A stretch of 64,000 nucleotides of DNA from NCBI GenBank assembly GCA_900321105.1, contig OOHL01000003.1:167320-231319 (forward strand), written 5' to 3'. This DNA comes from an uncultured Pseudomonadota bacterium (GTDB taxonomy: Bacteria; Pseudomonadota; Alphaproteobacteria; Rs-D84). How positions within the stretch are numbered: the first letter of the stretch is position 1; every line of letters starts with the position of its first letter. Under the pieces are notes generated by a model. It saw only the letters and a program-made list of their open reading frames with translations, searched no databases and was not told the origin of the DNA. A program made the translations under genes and the position numbers. Shown piece by piece: positions 46,601 to 54,856 of this stretch.

Positions 46601-47037
46601 CACGCCGCAAAACCAAAACCGGCAAGGATATGTTGACTATAAACGCCTCTGACAGTTTTGGAAATATAGAAGGTGTTGCCTTTGGTGATGCATCAATTGA
46701 TTTGTCGCAGATATTAAACAGTGAAACCGAAGTTGTTATTTCTGGAAAAACATCAGTGCGTGATGACAGAGTTTCTGTGTTTGTAGATTCTATAATACCG
46801 CTTAATCAATGGGTCGCGAAGATTGCAAAAACCTTAACAATAGATGTTAATGATAAATCTGTATTACCAGATGTTAAAAAGGCGTTATCTGTATTATCTA
46901 ATGGTTATACGCGTGTCATTTTGAATTTACATTCTGGTGATAAAAACGCATTGTTGGCATTAAAAAACACAGTTGAACTGGGTGCAACAACGGCAAAGGA
47001 TTTAGTCGCACTTGGAACCAAAGTGACAATAGAATAA
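43627..47037 (+). CDS. dnaE: DNA polymerase III alpha subunit
   Basis: 1136 residues, replicative polymerase of the DnaE1 type. The PHP domain (1-~210) starts FVHLRIHSRTSVGAS, and the polymerase core has GPGRGSGAGSIVAWAL and the catalytic aspartates in PDFDVDFE (Asp401, Asp403). GQHACGVVI, a tandem HhH region and an OB domain (~990-1070) follow. Length matches proteobacterial DnaE. In the PHP domain HLRIHS replaces the usual HLHVHS-like metal site, so a His is lost there and proofreading by PHP is unlikely. Its stop overlaps the rsmH start (TAATG). Confidence 0.97.
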   Translation: MQTEFVHLRIHSRTSVGASTLQIKQIPTLCRDNDMFACALTDTNMMSGCAEFSDVMPSAKIQPIIGVELSINHHTADPKILRQSSLSKVVLLAKNHTGYLNLCELSRVMYMRQDNHHLGPYVTLNELKSRKDGLICLSGAHTGAIGMAILNNQNNTAFNLAQQFLEIFGNNFYIEIQRHGLESEIKTEPVFLQIARDLNIPIVATNDVCFAYPDDYEALDALGCVLGQTKVIDPDRPRKSSEQYFKSSTEMIELFSDLPEAIENTVNIAKRCAFYVNVHEKPLLPKFGDDFETECQMLRDNTMNGLKKRLKEHNITDTAPYFEQAEFELKTIIGMGFPGYFLIVADYINWCRNNDILTGPGRGSGAGSIVAWALGITHVDPLKYGLLFERFLNPDRISMPDFDVDFEPTGIERVLDYVGEKYGRDSVCRIITFGSLQARGAIRDIGRVYGMPYSKSDRLSKLIPQDAKTLRDAVNASTEIQEILENDPDMAKVVSVAEALEGSIRNLGQHACGVVIGDRPTTQIAPVYRDPANQLPSCQFDGHYLESAGLIKFDFLGLETLVVLKYATKLIQKTHGINIDLDQIPTDDPETMKLWQSGLTEGIFQFDAPFVQQTLKKMHPTSFLEISALNALNRPGPIAFIPQFIARMHGEEKIEYVHPKAEAILKESYGIIVYQEQVMLLTRALAGFTRGESDTVRKAMGKKKADLLAKMEIKFLDGCKSEGTLDEATAKDLWEKFKEFAKYAFNKSHAIAYSIVANQCAYLKAHFPAEFLAASMSSNMNDTDQLAIFVDDAKSNFNIPIVAPDINESESTFTVRDGKIIYALAAIKGVGAGVTDAIVAEREANGKFKNLTDFIKRCSPFVNKRILEAFAKVGVLDSLEKNRALIFMNADAILAYASKSRENANSLSLFANTTQDDVSEDRLLKDLPKTKPWTFAQRLENELSALGFYISAHPLDQYKHLIVREKLTTSQTLLSMGDRKNVQIAANVNSFSRRKTKTGKDMLTINASDSFGNIEGVAFGDASIDLSQILNSETEVVISGKTSVRDDRVSVFVDSIIPLNQWVAKIAKTLTIDVNDKSVLPDVKKALSVLSNGYTRVILNLHSGDKNALLALKNTVELGATTAKDLVALGTKVTIE

Positions 47038-47885
47038 TGAAACATATACCTGTACTTTTAAATGATGTTTTGGATGTCTTGGGTGATATCAACGGACGTA
47101 CAATTGTTGATTGTACTTTTGGTGCGGGCGGATATTCGCGTGCTTTCCTTGAGCGGGGTGCAAAAGTTATTGCTTTTGACAGGGACACAAATGTTGCCGC
47201 AGATGCAGATAAATTGAAACAAGAATATGGTGACAGGTTCCATTTTGTAAATGCACCCTTTTCCGAAATTAGTCAACTTAATTCATCTGATTTTGATGAT
47301 ATTGTTTTTGATTTAGGTATTTCATCGATGCAGATAGATAATGGGGAACGTGGTTTCTCTTTTCGGTTTGATGCGCCGCTTGATATGCGTATGGATACCA
47401 GAACCAGTATAACAGCAACAGATTTAATAAAAAATGTTTCAGAAAATGAGCTGGCCGATATTTTGTATGAATATGGCGATATAAAAAAATCACATATGTT
47501 TGCAAAAATATTGAAAGAAAAACAACCTATAAGTACATTTGAATTGCGTGATTTAATAAGAAATCCAGGTGATGTTGCACCGGTGTTTCAGGCGTTGCGT
47601 ATCGCGGTTAATGATGAAATGGGACAAATAAAAAACGCACTTAGTTCCGTGAAAGACTTATTAAGACCTGGGGGACGTTGCGTTTGTGTGACATTTCATT
47701 CTGTCGAAGACAGAATTGTAAAAAACACTTTTCGTAAATGGACCGATGTTGCAGGCGACCCACGTTTGCCGGTAAATGAATCTGTCGCATATAAATTATT
47801 AAAAACCAAAACACCATCTGATAAAGAATTGGAAAACAATCCGCGTGCGCGTTCGGCGCATATGCGTGGGGTTATAAAGGTATAA
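47037..47885 (+). CDS. rsmH: 16S rRNA (cytosine1402-N4)-methyltransferase
   Basis: 282 residues. HIPVLL start, SAM-binding DCTFGAGGYSRAFL (~22-35), the FDLGISSMQID block, RGFSFRFDAPLDMRMD and the end RARSAHMRGV are diagnostic of RsmH (MraW). It methylates C1402 in the 30S decoding centre. RsmH normally opens the division and cell-wall cluster before ftsL and ftsI; here those genes do not follow and the gene is coupled to dnaE instead. Confidence 0.96.
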   Translation: MKHIPVLLNDVLDVLGDINGRTIVDCTFGAGGYSRAFLERGAKVIAFDRDTNVAADADKLKQEYGDRFHFVNAPFSEISQLNSSDFDDIVFDLGISSMQIDNGERGFSFRFDAPLDMRMDTRTSITATDLIKNVSENELADILYEYGDIKKSHMFAKILKEKQPISTFELRDLIRNPGDVAPVFQALRIAVNDEMGQIKNALSSVKDLLRPGGRCVCVTFHSVEDRIVKNTFRKWTDVAGDPRLPVNESVAYKLLKTKTPSDKELENNPRARSAHMRGVIKV

Positions 47886-47893
47886 ATATGCTG

Positions 47894-47923
47894 TTGACCT
47901 GGCAAGTGGTTTTTTGCTAGAAT
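47894..47923 (+). promoter_or_regulatory. Promoter of the 47948 membrane-protein gene
   Basis: TTGACC (47894-47899), an 18-base spacer and an extended -10 TGC-TAGAAT (47918-47923). Confidence 0.6.
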
Positions 47924-47947
47924 ACTGAAATGAAAAAGGAAGAAAAG

Positions 47948-48439
47948 ATGAAAAAATTATTAGCTTCATTATTTGGAATTTTTGCAACATCAAATGTGTT
48001 TGCAAATCCTGCGTGTGCGGTTTGTACGGTGGCAATTGGTGCAACGCTTACAATATCGCGTAAGTTGGGTGTTTGTGATAATGCTGTGGCTGTTTGGTTG
48101 GGTGCTTTTTTAGTGATTATGGGGTATTGGTTAATTAAATGGTTTGATAAAAAGAATTGGCATTTCTTTGGTCGTAATTTGATTTTGATGCTGTTGTCTT
48201 TTTCTATGATTGCTGCATTATACATACATCATTTAACATATTCACCATGTTTTTGGATAATTGATGCTTTTTTATTCTGGGCAATTGTTGGTGGATTGGT
48301 TTACATTATATCGCAAAAATTGTATGAATATATGAAACGCCGCAACAATAATCATGCGCATTTCCCTTTTGAAAAGGTTGTTTTGGCATTGGTTATGTTG
48401 TTAATTGTAAGTTGGATGGTTTCCAAATATGCGCTTTAA
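47948..48439 (+). CDS. Multi-pass membrane protein with CxxC after the signal sequence
   Basis: 163 residues. A signal sequence (MKKLLASLFG...FA) is followed by NPACAVCTVAIGATL with a CxxC, then four hydrophobic helices and a basic cytoplasmic loop. A further Cys lies at C-x-N before the first helix, and another in YSPCFW. The start at 47948 follows GGAAG; an ATG six codons earlier is less likely. I do not assign a family name, though the CAVCTVAIGA-type block gives the impression of a conserved small-membrane family with a redox or metal role. The next gene follows after 15 bases and is probably a partner. Confidence 0.72.
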   Translation: MKKLLASLFGIFATSNVFANPACAVCTVAIGATLTISRKLGVCDNAVAVWLGAFLVIMGYWLIKWFDKKNWHFFGRNLILMLLSFSMIAALYIHHLTYSPCFWIIDAFLFWAIVGGLVYIISQKLYEYMKRRNNNHAHFPFEKVVLALVMLLIVSWMVSKYAL

Positions 48440-48454
48440 TAAAAGGGAAGAAAA

Positions 48455-49051
48455 ATGAAAAAATCTGATAAAAAATTATCGATGGAAGAAATGATTGAAA
48501 AATTGGACGCCGCTAAAAAGGCTAATCCACTAGATTTGTCTTCGGACCAGGATTTATCTATTGCACTGATGAATTTGGTGTCATTGGAAGAACATTTCTT
48601 TTTCAGTGGTGCAAAAACTGGCAAAGTTGGATTTTATGATTTAATCAATACAGTTCGCACAATGCGCAAAGAATTGATGGAACGTATCGTTAAAAAATCC
48701 AGTGGTGAAGACGGCGAAGTCTGGTGTATTTCGAAACATTTGTTGGCTGCCTCTATGCGTATTTATGAAGTTGGAACCAAGGCTATCGGTGCCGGCAAGA
48801 AAAAAGAAGCATATGAAATGTTTGAAAAGGCATATGATTTGTATTCTCTTTTCTGGGGTTTGAATATGCATTTGATTGATTTGGGTGATGTTCATGAATC
48901 TGTCCCTGCTTTCTATGATGGTGCAAGTGAGGCTTGTGCAACAAAAAAAGAAGAAAAGGCAGTCGGAAAACCAGCAAAAAAAGAAAAAGTTTCCAGTGTA
49001 AAAAGATTGGGACAATGGGTCAAAAATGCAGTGAATTGTTGTATAGAATAA
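48455..49051 (+). CDS. Helical soluble protein, unknown
   Basis: 198 residues, almost entirely helical, with a basic Lys-rich tail (~165-198). Strong blocks are LSSDQDLSIALMNLVSLEEH (~29-48), FFSGAKTGK and EVWCISKHLLAASMRIYEVG (~88-107). The second half, AGKKKEAYEMFEKAYDLYSLFWGL, resembles a TPR-like hairpin. No membrane segment. It is coupled to the preceding CxxC membrane protein, which suggests a joint role. Function unknown. Confidence 0.7.
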   Translation: MKKSDKKLSMEEMIEKLDAAKKANPLDLSSDQDLSIALMNLVSLEEHFFFSGAKTGKVGFYDLINTVRTMRKELMERIVKKSSGEDGEVWCISKHLLAASMRIYEVGTKAIGAGKKKEAYEMFEKAYDLYSLFWGLNMHLIDLGDVHESVPAFYDGASEACATKKEEKAVGKPAKKEKVSSVKRLGQWVKNAVNCCIE

Positions 49052-49109
49052 ATTCTTGCATTGACACCACAAAAAATGATAGAATAACATACAAAAGAGA
49101 GAAGTTTAA

Positions 49110-51716
49110 TTGGCAGGTTTTATCAAAAATCTTGTAAAAATATCTGTAATCGCGTTGATTGTTCCTGGTTTGGCGTTTTCTGCGCAACAACCAAATCCAC
49201 GTGTTAATAACAATGCGCGAAATGTTCGTTCTGCGGATTCTATAAGCAGTGCATCAATTCGTCGTTCTGCGACTTCTGTTATTGCGCGTTCGGCAAATAC
49301 CAACAATCGTCAGGCACGTGCTGTTGTGACGGCGCGTCCGGCAACCGTTCGCACGGCCAGTGTTCGTTCTGTTCGACCTGTGACTTCGGGAACAAATGTT
49401 GCACGTACCGCATCTAAATCTTCTGTGGTGCGTTCTGGTTTGAAACAAAAAACATCTGGTTCTAATTTAGCACGTGCAGGAACTGCACGCGCAACCGCTG
49501 TGTTTAACGATATTACCAAAATTGGTGGCGGATATTCCAATTGTCGTGATGCATATGCAACATGCATGGATCAATTCTGTGCATTGGCTAACGACACATA
49601 CAGAAGATGTTTTTGCAGCGATAAATTTGCAGATTTTCGGAATTTGGCTGACAAAATGGATACGGCGTTATCTATGTTGGCAGATTTTCAGGATAATAAT
49701 TTAAATGCTGTTGATAAAACTGCCGCTGAAGTTAATGCAATGTATACTGCGACCGAAGGCGAAAAAGCGATTAAACGCGATACCAGTGCGTCCCAGAAAT
49801 TATTAGACAGTATTGGCGACATTTTGTCAGGAAAATCATCTCCTGCGCCTGCAAAAAAGACATCAGCATCCTTGGGAATATTGGATTTCTCCGGTTTTTC
49901 TTCAAATAATGATGATATATTTGGTGGTGGGGTATCACTTTTTGGTGATTCTTCAGCTGCTGATATGTCCACATTAGAAGGTAAAGAATTATATGACAGT
50001 GCGGCGAAACAATGTGTTGAAATAACACGTGAATCCTGCGGCAGTGATGCTATGTTTAATTTGGCACGTTCCGCCTATTCCATAATGATTACCCAGGATT
50101 GTAATGCATACGAAAAAAATATAAACGCCAAGAAAGCATCTGTTGAAGAAACTGTTAGAACGGCGGAAAAGTATTTACGCGAAGCAAGATTAGAAGAATA
50201 TCGTTCGCATAATTCTGCATCGGTTAATGAATGTTTGGAAAAGGTCGAAAAAGAAATAAGAAAACCAACGGCTTGTGGTGAAAATTATGAAAAATGTATG
50301 GACTATACGGGCCAATACATAAATCCAACAACCGGCGAACCTGTGTATTCACAGGCGTTGTTTGGATTGAATTCATTGATTGTTTTAGATGGAACAGCGG
50401 ATGTGTTGGGTGCAAATCCTGGATTTGATAAATGGCTTGAAGGTAAAAAAATGTTTGCAGAATCCGCACTTGATACATGTCGCGATGATGCAGAAATTGT
50501 TTGGTATGAATTTAAACGTTCGGCACTTATTCAGATAGCGCAGGCCCAAGATACAATGATACAAAAAGTAAAGGATTCTTGCGTCGAAACAATAAAAAAA
50601 TGTTATGACAAACAATCTGGTGATTTAAAAAGCATTGATACTACCGAATTGCAAGGAACCGGTGCAATCGTTGCGGTTACGGCGCGTGGTATGTGTTATG
50701 ATCGTGTTCAGGCATGTGCTGCATTATATGGCGACCCAAATGGTTGTCGATATGATGATTCAACAAAGAAATTGGATAACAACCCAGATTGTACAACCAA
50801 AGACGGCAAGCCTTGTAAGTGTGGTTTACAGTCATTATTAACATTTGTGGATACTGTTGATTCGGTAAAGGTAGCCGAAGGATGCGAAGCCGTATTGTCA
50901 GATTACGCACATGAATTATGCCCAGACAGCCCAGAAGAAAAAGATAAAGATGGTAATGTCACAAAAGCAAAAGTACCGTATGGAACATGCACAACAAAGC
51001 CAAAAGCCGCGCTTCGTGCTGCAATGAATAACAGAATGGAAGTGTTCTGTGCACATGATTTGGTTAATGCCGACGAATCTAATACATTGCAAGAATCATC
51101 TGCATTTAATACCAATATCATGAATCAAATACTTAAGGGTATATATGATTCTCTTGGTATTGCATTTACCAAAGGATGCGAAGAAATGGGTGGCAACTGG
51201 GTCAATGCTAATGAGGTATCAAGACCTGCGTTAGATATGTTGGTCCAAGAATATTATACAAAATATTATGGAACCAAAGTCACAGAACAAGGGCAGTATG
51301 TATCTTTGAATTTGGATGATTATGGATGGTGCATAAATGCCGACAAACAAAATCAATGTCTTGACCTGGGCGAAGAATATACGACAGGATTGGATGATGA
51401 AGGTCAATGCCAGTTAACAAATGAATGGTATTTTGATATGTGTATGGATTTGTTAAACGGAAAATGGGAAAACAATACATGTACAATAGATAATGTCACA
51501 CAAGAATCATTCGGCGGTGTCTCTTCCGTTGATACAAAGGTTGAAAATACAGCAGAAGACAAGAATTCTGAAAGCACTAATACAACAGAATCAAAAAAGA
51601 AGAAAAAGAAAATAGATGCTTCAATATTGGAAAAAATGTCCAATCTAAGTAAAAAACGAGAAATGCAACAAAAAGAAGACGCTGCCGTTCAATTATCAAA
51701 AGAAACAGATATATAA
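49110..51716 (+). CDS. Large secreted Cys-rich protein, unknown
   Basis: 868 residues from a TTG start at 49110, preceded by AGAGAGAAG; no in-frame ATG gives a signal peptide. Residues 1-24 are a Sec signal peptide (ALIVPGLAFSA). An Arg/Ala/Ser/Val-rich low-complexity segment (~25-125) follows, then a domain with CRDAYATCMDQFC and CFCSDKFAD (~145-175) and coiled-coil stretches. More Cys pairs run through ~300-780 (for example CGENYEKCMDYTG), and the C-terminal end is Lys-rich and charged (~820-868). Even Cys spacing suggests disulfides in the periplasm or outside. I recognise no named family. It is monocistronic with a likely TTGCAT/TAGAAT promoter at 49056-49085. Confidence 0.75.
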   Translation: MAGFIKNLVKISVIALIVPGLAFSAQQPNPRVNNNARNVRSADSISSASIRRSATSVIARSANTNNRQARAVVTARPATVRTASVRSVRPVTSGTNVARTASKSSVVRSGLKQKTSGSNLARAGTARATAVFNDITKIGGGYSNCRDAYATCMDQFCALANDTYRRCFCSDKFADFRNLADKMDTALSMLADFQDNNLNAVDKTAAEVNAMYTATEGEKAIKRDTSASQKLLDSIGDILSGKSSPAPAKKTSASLGILDFSGFSSNNDDIFGGGVSLFGDSSAADMSTLEGKELYDSAAKQCVEITRESCGSDAMFNLARSAYSIMITQDCNAYEKNINAKKASVEETVRTAEKYLREARLEEYRSHNSASVNECLEKVEKEIRKPTACGENYEKCMDYTGQYINPTTGEPVYSQALFGLNSLIVLDGTADVLGANPGFDKWLEGKKMFAESALDTCRDDAEIVWYEFKRSALIQIAQAQDTMIQKVKDSCVETIKKCYDKQSGDLKSIDTTELQGTGAIVAVTARGMCYDRVQACAALYGDPNGCRYDDSTKKLDNNPDCTTKDGKPCKCGLQSLLTFVDTVDSVKVAEGCEAVLSDYAHELCPDSPEEKDKDGNVTKAKVPYGTCTTKPKAALRAAMNNRMEVFCAHDLVNADESNTLQESSAFNTNIMNQILKGIYDSLGIAFTKGCEEMGGNWVNANEVSRPALDMLVQEYYTKYYGTKVTEQGQYVSLNLDDYGWCINADKQNQCLDLGEEYTTGLDDEGQCQLTNEWYFDMCMDLLNGKWENNTCTIDNVTQESFGGVSSVDTKVENTAEDKNSESTNTTESKKKKKKIDASILEKMSNLSKKREMQQKEDAAVQLSKETDI

Positions 51717-51765
51717 AACTTGATTCTAAAGTAATAAGATCTGCTAGGGTCATACATCGTTAAAA

Positions 51766-51788
51766 AAAACGCCAAATTGGCGTTTTTT
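51766..51788. terminator. Bidirectional terminator between the 868-residue protein and XRE genes
   Basis: AAAACGCCA and TGGCGTTTT with a short AAT loop, A-run left and T-run right, between convergent genes. Confidence 0.8.
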
Positions 51789-52203
51789 AATTCTTTTCAC
51801 CATTTAATAATTTCAACATATCCATAATTGTTTTGCGTTGTGCATCGTTTGGCAGATTCCAATAAAGGTTTATCAATTGTAAAGATTCATTTTTGCTTAA
51901 TGGATCGTTTTCTTTTACATCCGAAACGCGCATTGAACGAATTGCCTTGGTTTCTGGCGGAAAATTACCTGGTAAACCAGAATAAAAAAACGCAACTGAT
52001 GTTTCCAAAGCCTGACTTAAATCAAACAAGCGTGCCGCAGGAATTCTGTTCCCAGCTGTTTCATATTTTTGTATTTGTTGAAAGCTGACACCGCATTTGC
52101 GTGCCAAATCTGTCTGTGATAAACCCAACATGACGCGGCGCAATTGCAACCGCTGTGCGATGTGACGATCCACTTCGTTTATAAGCCCTGCTTTGCGTGC
52201 CAT
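51787..52203 (-). CDS. XRE-family transcriptional regulator
   Basis: 138 residues. Helix-turn-helix of the lambda Cro/CI type at ~16-72: RLQLRRVMLGLSQTDLARKCG, then VSFQQIQKYETAGNRIPAARL. This is the pattern of alphaproteobacterial XRE regulators. The C-terminal part (~80-138) is acidic with LSKNESLQLINLYWNLP and likely mediates dimerisation. The start at 52203 follows AAAGGAAGG; a longer frame upstream is unsupported. It is divergent from gpmI. Target genes are unknown; autoregulation is plausible. Confidence 0.88.
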   Translation of the reverse strand: MARKAGLINEVDRHIAQRLQLRRVMLGLSQTDLARKCGVSFQQIQKYETAGNRIPAARLFDLSQALETSVAFFYSGLPGNFPPETKAIRSMRVSDVKENDPLSKNESLQLINLYWNLPNDAQRKTIMDMLKLLNGEKN

Positions 52204-52316
52204 TTGCCTTCCTTTGTTAAGAAAAAAATCTCTATATTTAATATATACAATGTTTCTTTTTGTTTTGCAATCAAAAAACATATATGATACCCTGGATAAC
52301 ACGGGGAAAATGAAAA

Positions 52317-53783
52317 ATGAAACCAATTGTTTTATGTATCTTAGATGGTGTTGGTATAAATAAAAGCAGCGCACATAATGCGGTTGCAATGGCAAAGATG
52401 CCTTTCTTTGATGAATTATTAAAAAAATATCCAAATTCTGAATTAGATGCATCAGGAACTGCGGTTGGACTGCCGTCCGGTATTATGGGTAATAGCGAGG
52501 TTGGACACATTACAATTGGTTCAGGTCGAATTGTAAATCAATTTTTACGCCGTTTTGAAATCGAAGATTTATCAAAGAATAAACCGTTAAATGATTTTAT
52601 TGAATCTGTAAAACATAGTGGCGGTATTGTTCATGTGGCGGGATTAATGTCTGATGGGCGCGTTCATGCAAATATTGCTGATATTATCGCGACAATTAAA
52701 TATATATTAAAAAACGATTTGCGTGTATGTATTCATTTTGTTGCAGATGGTCGTGATACACCACCGCAATCTGCCCAGAAATATATTGACACAATCAAAA
52801 ACGAACTGGCAGATTCTTTTGAAAATAATTCTGTGTTTTTTGGCACAATTTCCGGCCGTTATTATACAATGGATCGAAACAATAATCTGGACAGAACAGA
52901 ATTGGCTTTTGATGCAATTGAACGCGGGGAATCCGAATATCACGCGAAAGATATAAATGAAGCTTTGGCTAATGCGTATGCGCGTGGCGAAACAGACGAA
53001 TTTATCAAACCAACGATAATAACACCAACAAAATTAACAGTTAACGACGGATTTTTGTTCTGTAATTATCGCAGCGACCGCGCAAGACAAATAATGCGAA
53101 AGGTTGTTGAAAATGGATGCCATATATTATGTTTTTCCCAGTATGGCGAAGGTTTAGATGAAGTTTGTCCTGCGCTTTTGCCAGACATAAAAACAGAAAA
53201 CACTTTGGGTGATATTTTGGCAGAAAACGGCAAGACACAATTGCGTATTGCAGAAACGGAAAAATATAATCATGTGACCTATTTTATGGATGCAGAACGC
53301 AATATTGATTATGACGGTGAAGAAAAAGTTTTAATTCCATCGCCAGATGTTGCGACTTTTGATATGAAGCCGGAAATGTCTGCAAATGAAATTACAGATG
53401 CCCTTTTGCCAAGATTGTCTAAGTTTGATGTAGTGTTATTAAATTATGCAAATGGTGATATGGTCGGGCATACTGGTAATGAAACGGCAGCGATTAAAGC
53501 AATGGAGTGTTTGGATAAGCAGTTGTCGGTTTTGGTGCCAGCCGTATTAAAACTAGATGGTGCGGTTTTAATAATTGCCGATCATGGAAATGCAGAACAA
53601 ATGTGGGATAATGAACATGATGTCCCATTGACTTCGCATACAACTAATCCGGTGCGTTTTATAATGGTTTCAAATGGTAATTATGTCGCGCACGATGGCG
53701 GCTTAAGTGATGTTGCACCAACAATTTTGAAGTTGCTTGATATTAAACAGCCAATTGAAATGACTGGCAAAAGTTTGATTTAA
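52317..53783 (+). CDS. gpmI: 2,3-bisphosphoglycerate-independent phosphoglycerate mutase
   Basis: 488 residues, alkaline-phosphatase fold, Mn-dependent. LCILDGVG at the N-terminus with the metal Asp, the phosphorylated serine in GNSEVGH (~61-67), the HFVADGRDTPP block, RSDRAR, and ADHGNAEQMWD with Asp/His metal ligands, then SHTTNPV. It interconverts 3- and 2-phosphoglycerate in glycolysis. Length is slightly below the usual ~510. Its end overlaps the convergent tadA gene by 4 bases. Confidence 0.96.
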   Translation: MKPIVLCILDGVGINKSSAHNAVAMAKMPFFDELLKKYPNSELDASGTAVGLPSGIMGNSEVGHITIGSGRIVNQFLRRFEIEDLSKNKPLNDFIESVKHSGGIVHVAGLMSDGRVHANIADIIATIKYILKNDLRVCIHFVADGRDTPPQSAQKYIDTIKNELADSFENNSVFFGTISGRYYTMDRNNNLDRTELAFDAIERGESEYHAKDINEALANAYARGETDEFIKPTIITPTKLTVNDGFLFCNYRSDRARQIMRKVVENGCHILCFSQYGEGLDEVCPALLPDIKTENTLGDILAENGKTQLRIAETEKYNHVTYFMDAERNIDYDGEEKVLIPSPDVATFDMKPEMSANEITDALLPRLSKFDVVLLNYANGDMVGHTGNETAAIKAMECLDKQLSVLVPAVLKLDGAVLIIADHGNAEQMWDNEHDVPLTSHTTNPVRFIMVSNGNYVAHDGGLSDVAPTILKLLDIKQPIEMTGKSLI

Positions 53784-54229
53784 TTCTTTTTGCGCAAGCT
53801 TTCGAAGAAACATTTCAACAGTTTTGCAGATTCTTCTGCATATTCTGGCATTTGTATCACGTTTGGTTTCCAAAGGTGTTTATCAGATTCAAATATTTTC
53901 GCGTTTGATGTAATGCCACCGCCCTTTTCGTCCGTTGCCGCAAAATAAATATTTTTGATGCGCGCAAAAGAAATCGCGGTTGCACACATGCTGCATGGTT
54001 CCAATGTCACATAAATATCGCAATCATCCAAAAATTTAGCATTTAATTTCTTGCAAGCTTTGTTAATCGCAACAATTTCGGCATGCAAAGTTGGATTTTT
54101 AGATTTTTGAACACAATTTTCGCCACGGGCTATGATTTTGTCATCTTTGACAATTACTGCGCCAATTGGCACATCACCGTGCGACAGTGCTTTTTTAGCT
54201 GATAAAAATGCTTGATTCATAAAATTCAT
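53780..54229 (-). CDS. tadA: tRNA-specific adenosine deaminase-like (TadA family)
   Basis: 149 residues of the cytidine deaminase fold. The zinc site is visible as HAEIVAIN (~50-57) and the PCSMC motif (~80-84); DVPIGAV near the N-terminus fits TadA. TadA converts A34 to inosine in tRNA-Arg(ACG). A nucleoside or guanine deaminase role cannot be fully excluded because the C-terminus is diverged. Two starts are possible, at 54229 and 54220. The gene is divergent from rsmD. Confidence 0.85.
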   Translation of the reverse strand: MNFMNQAFLSAKKALSHGDVPIGAVIVKDDKIIARGENCVQKSKNPTLHAEIVAINKACKKLNAKFLDDCDIYVTLEPCSMCATAISFARIKNIYFAATDEKGGGITSNAKIFESDKHLWKPNVIQMPEYAEESAKLLKCFFESLRKKN

Positions 54230-54246
54230 AATGTAAACTTTACACT

Positions 54247-54798
54247 ATGAAATCAAATTTGCAAATTATTTCCGGAAAATATCGTGGCAAAAGGCTTTCT
54301 TTGCCGTCTGATGCGCGCCCAACACAAAATATGGCGCGTGGCGCGTTGTTTAATATGCTGAACGGTATTATTGATACAACAAAGCCAATTGCAGTGTGGG
54401 ATGTTTTTGCGGGCTCGGGGGCTTTCGGATTGGAATGTCTGTCGCGGTTTGTTAAACCTGTGGTTGTTTTTACCGACAATGCCAAATCGTCAATTGATAC
54501 AGTAAAGAAGAACATTGTTTCAATAAATGAAAACGCCACAATTGAATTATGTGATGCGATTTCGGCTATATCGCGTTTTGGTGGAATAACAGACCTTTTC
54601 TTTGTTGATCCCCCGTATTCAGATTTTAATTTTGGTGTTTTATTTGTAAAAAAACTGACAAAAGTTGCAAAAACGGGTTCTGTATTGATTTGGGAAATGG
54701 AAAATATACAAAAGTTGCCTGATTTTAGTGAAAACTGGGAGGTTTTGCGCGATAAAACCTATGGGCGCGCCAGATTTTTAATAATGCGTAAAATCTAA
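54247..54798 (+). CDS. rsmD: 16S rRNA (guanine966-N2)-methyltransferase
   Basis: 183 residues. IISGKYRGKRL at the start, RPTQNMARGALFNML, SAM motif VFAGSGAFGLECLSR and the catalytic DPPY (in FVDPPYSDF) match RsmD, which methylates G966 of 16S rRNA. In the family sequence RPT is normally followed by R-x-REALFN; here NMARGALFN is a small variant. Confidence 0.95.
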   Translation: MKSNLQIISGKYRGKRLSLPSDARPTQNMARGALFNMLNGIIDTTKPIAVWDVFAGSGAFGLECLSRFVKPVVVFTDNAKSSIDTVKKNIVSINENATIELCDAISAISRFGGITDLFFVDPPYSDFNFGVLFVKKLTKVAKTGSVLIWEMENIQKLPDFSENWEVLRDKTYGRARFLIMRKI

Positions 54799-54806
54799 CA
54801 AAATAC

Positions 54807-54834
54807 TTGACTTTTTTATTTTTTTGTCTATATT
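54807..54834 (+). promoter_or_regulatory. Promoter of the 54857 unknown gene
   Basis: TTGACT (54807-54812), 16-base spacer and TATATT (54829-54834), 23 bases before the ATG. Confidence 0.6.
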
Positions 54835-54856
54835 TTGGATGGAACAAGGAGCGAAC

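Noticed and set aside
47037..47885. Beginning of a division/cell-wall (dcw) cluster at rsmH
   Set aside because: The genes after rsmH are an unrelated membrane protein pair with their own promoter; no ftsL, ftsI or mur gene follows.
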